Under the pieces are notes generated by a model, which did no database searches, had not been told where the DNA came from, and worked only from the letters and a program-made list of their open reading frames with translations. Of a stretch of 64,000 nt of DNA, positions 63,695 through 64,000 are shown piece after piece (the stretch's first letter is position 1; every line of letters begins with the position of its first letter). The position numbers and the translations under genes were made by a program. Source of the DNA: Roseibium sediminis (GTDB taxonomy: Bacteria > Pseudomonadota > Alphaproteobacteria > Rhizobiales > Stappiaceae); contig NZ_VXDB01000006.1 in assembly GCF_008711325.1 (NCBI RefSeq), positions 171,178-235,177 on the forward strand, given 5' to 3'.

Positions 63695-64000
63695 CTTTTT
63701 CTATTTTTTATTCAAAAAGATATTGAAATTCAGTGACTTATCTTTCTTGCTCATTGTAGCTCGCCGCTCAAATTTAGAAATTTGACGATCAAAATTAGAA
63801 TTCTCAGTTTTTAGCGATTGTCGCGAGGACCGACACGTCGCACAATCGACTCACGGGTCGGACTTCCATTTTTGTTCGGCTTAGAAAATTCCAAACTCCC
63901 CATAGAAGCCATGGTTTTTACCGTCGATTTAACATCTCTCTCACGAGCTGGACACCCGCAAAAACCTCGCGCTGTTGGATGATTTCTGATTCACTGGCTT
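63695..64000. other. Host sequence right of attR, no gene seen
   Basis: 306 A/T-rich bases without a supported reading frame or RNA gene. It should be the chromosome that originally followed the tRNA. Confidence 0.5.

Noticed and set aside
63524..63736. 70-codon plus-strand frame crossing attR
   Set aside because: It spans the att core and ends in A/T-rich DNA, with no ribosome site or domain.

Overview
The window is alphaproteobacterial, most likely Hyphomicrobiales (a Stappiaceae/Roseibium-like host; inferred from gene content and remembered protein similarity, no search was run). It has two parts: host chromosome (1-19,799 and the last ~300 bases) and one complete-looking prophage of about 43.9 kb (19,800-63,694) inserted at the 3' end of a tRNA-Ile(CAT) gene.

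Host part. A macromolecular-synthesis cluster opens the window: carA (minus, cut by the window edge), then yqeY, dnaG and rpoD, a DUF930 membrane-anchored proline/acid-rich protein, and the ubiT-ubiU-ubiV set for O2-independent ubiquinone synthesis. A perfect FNR/FixK-type palindrome lies just ahead of ubiT. Next come an MFS exporter, an outer-membrane beta-barrel, two related NTF2/SnoaL-fold proteins, a sarcosine-oxidase-like flavoenzyme, a cytochrome b561, the speD-speE polyamine pair, a GNAT acetyltransferase, a SIMPL-domain periplasmic protein and an AI-2E family transporter.

Prophage. A 24-bp direct repeat (19,800-19,823 and 63,671-63,694) marks attL and attR, and both ends carry GTGGGACA-type repeats that look like integrase arm sites. 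The leftward early block (integrase to 25.7 kb) encodes a RecE-like exonuclease, a Bet annealase, a degenerate DnaQ-fold protein and small proteins. The switch region is lambda-like in layout: repressor CI, a divergent Cro-like gene, three ATACC-N5-GGTAT operators between them and three more ahead of the leftward operon. An exported cargo protein is translationally coupled to cI, in the place rexAB occupies in lambda. The rightward early block holds an Rmf/CrpP-like protein, an HNH endonuclease, a RuvC-like resolvase, a primase, a DnaB helicase and a nuclease. After a Q-like position and terminators comes a T7-like (podovirus) virion module: terminase, portal, scaffold, capsid, tail tubes A and B, internal virion proteins (one with a GH24 lysozyme), fibre proteins, endolysin and holin-like proteins. 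No phage RNA polymerase was seen, so this is a podovirus virion under lambda-type control.

Cargo. Five genes run on the repressor strand and are probably lysogenic-conversion genes: the cI-coupled exported protein, two membrane proteins set antisense into the early region (one SieB-like), and at the right end a HEPN-like protein with an R-x4-H motif and a 690-residue protein with a PD-(D/E)XK nuclease signature. The HEPN-like gene is preceded by a tRNA-like element whose 3' half can instead form a 13-bp hairpin ending next to the start codon. This right-end locus is the best candidate here for an undescribed defence or regulatory system.
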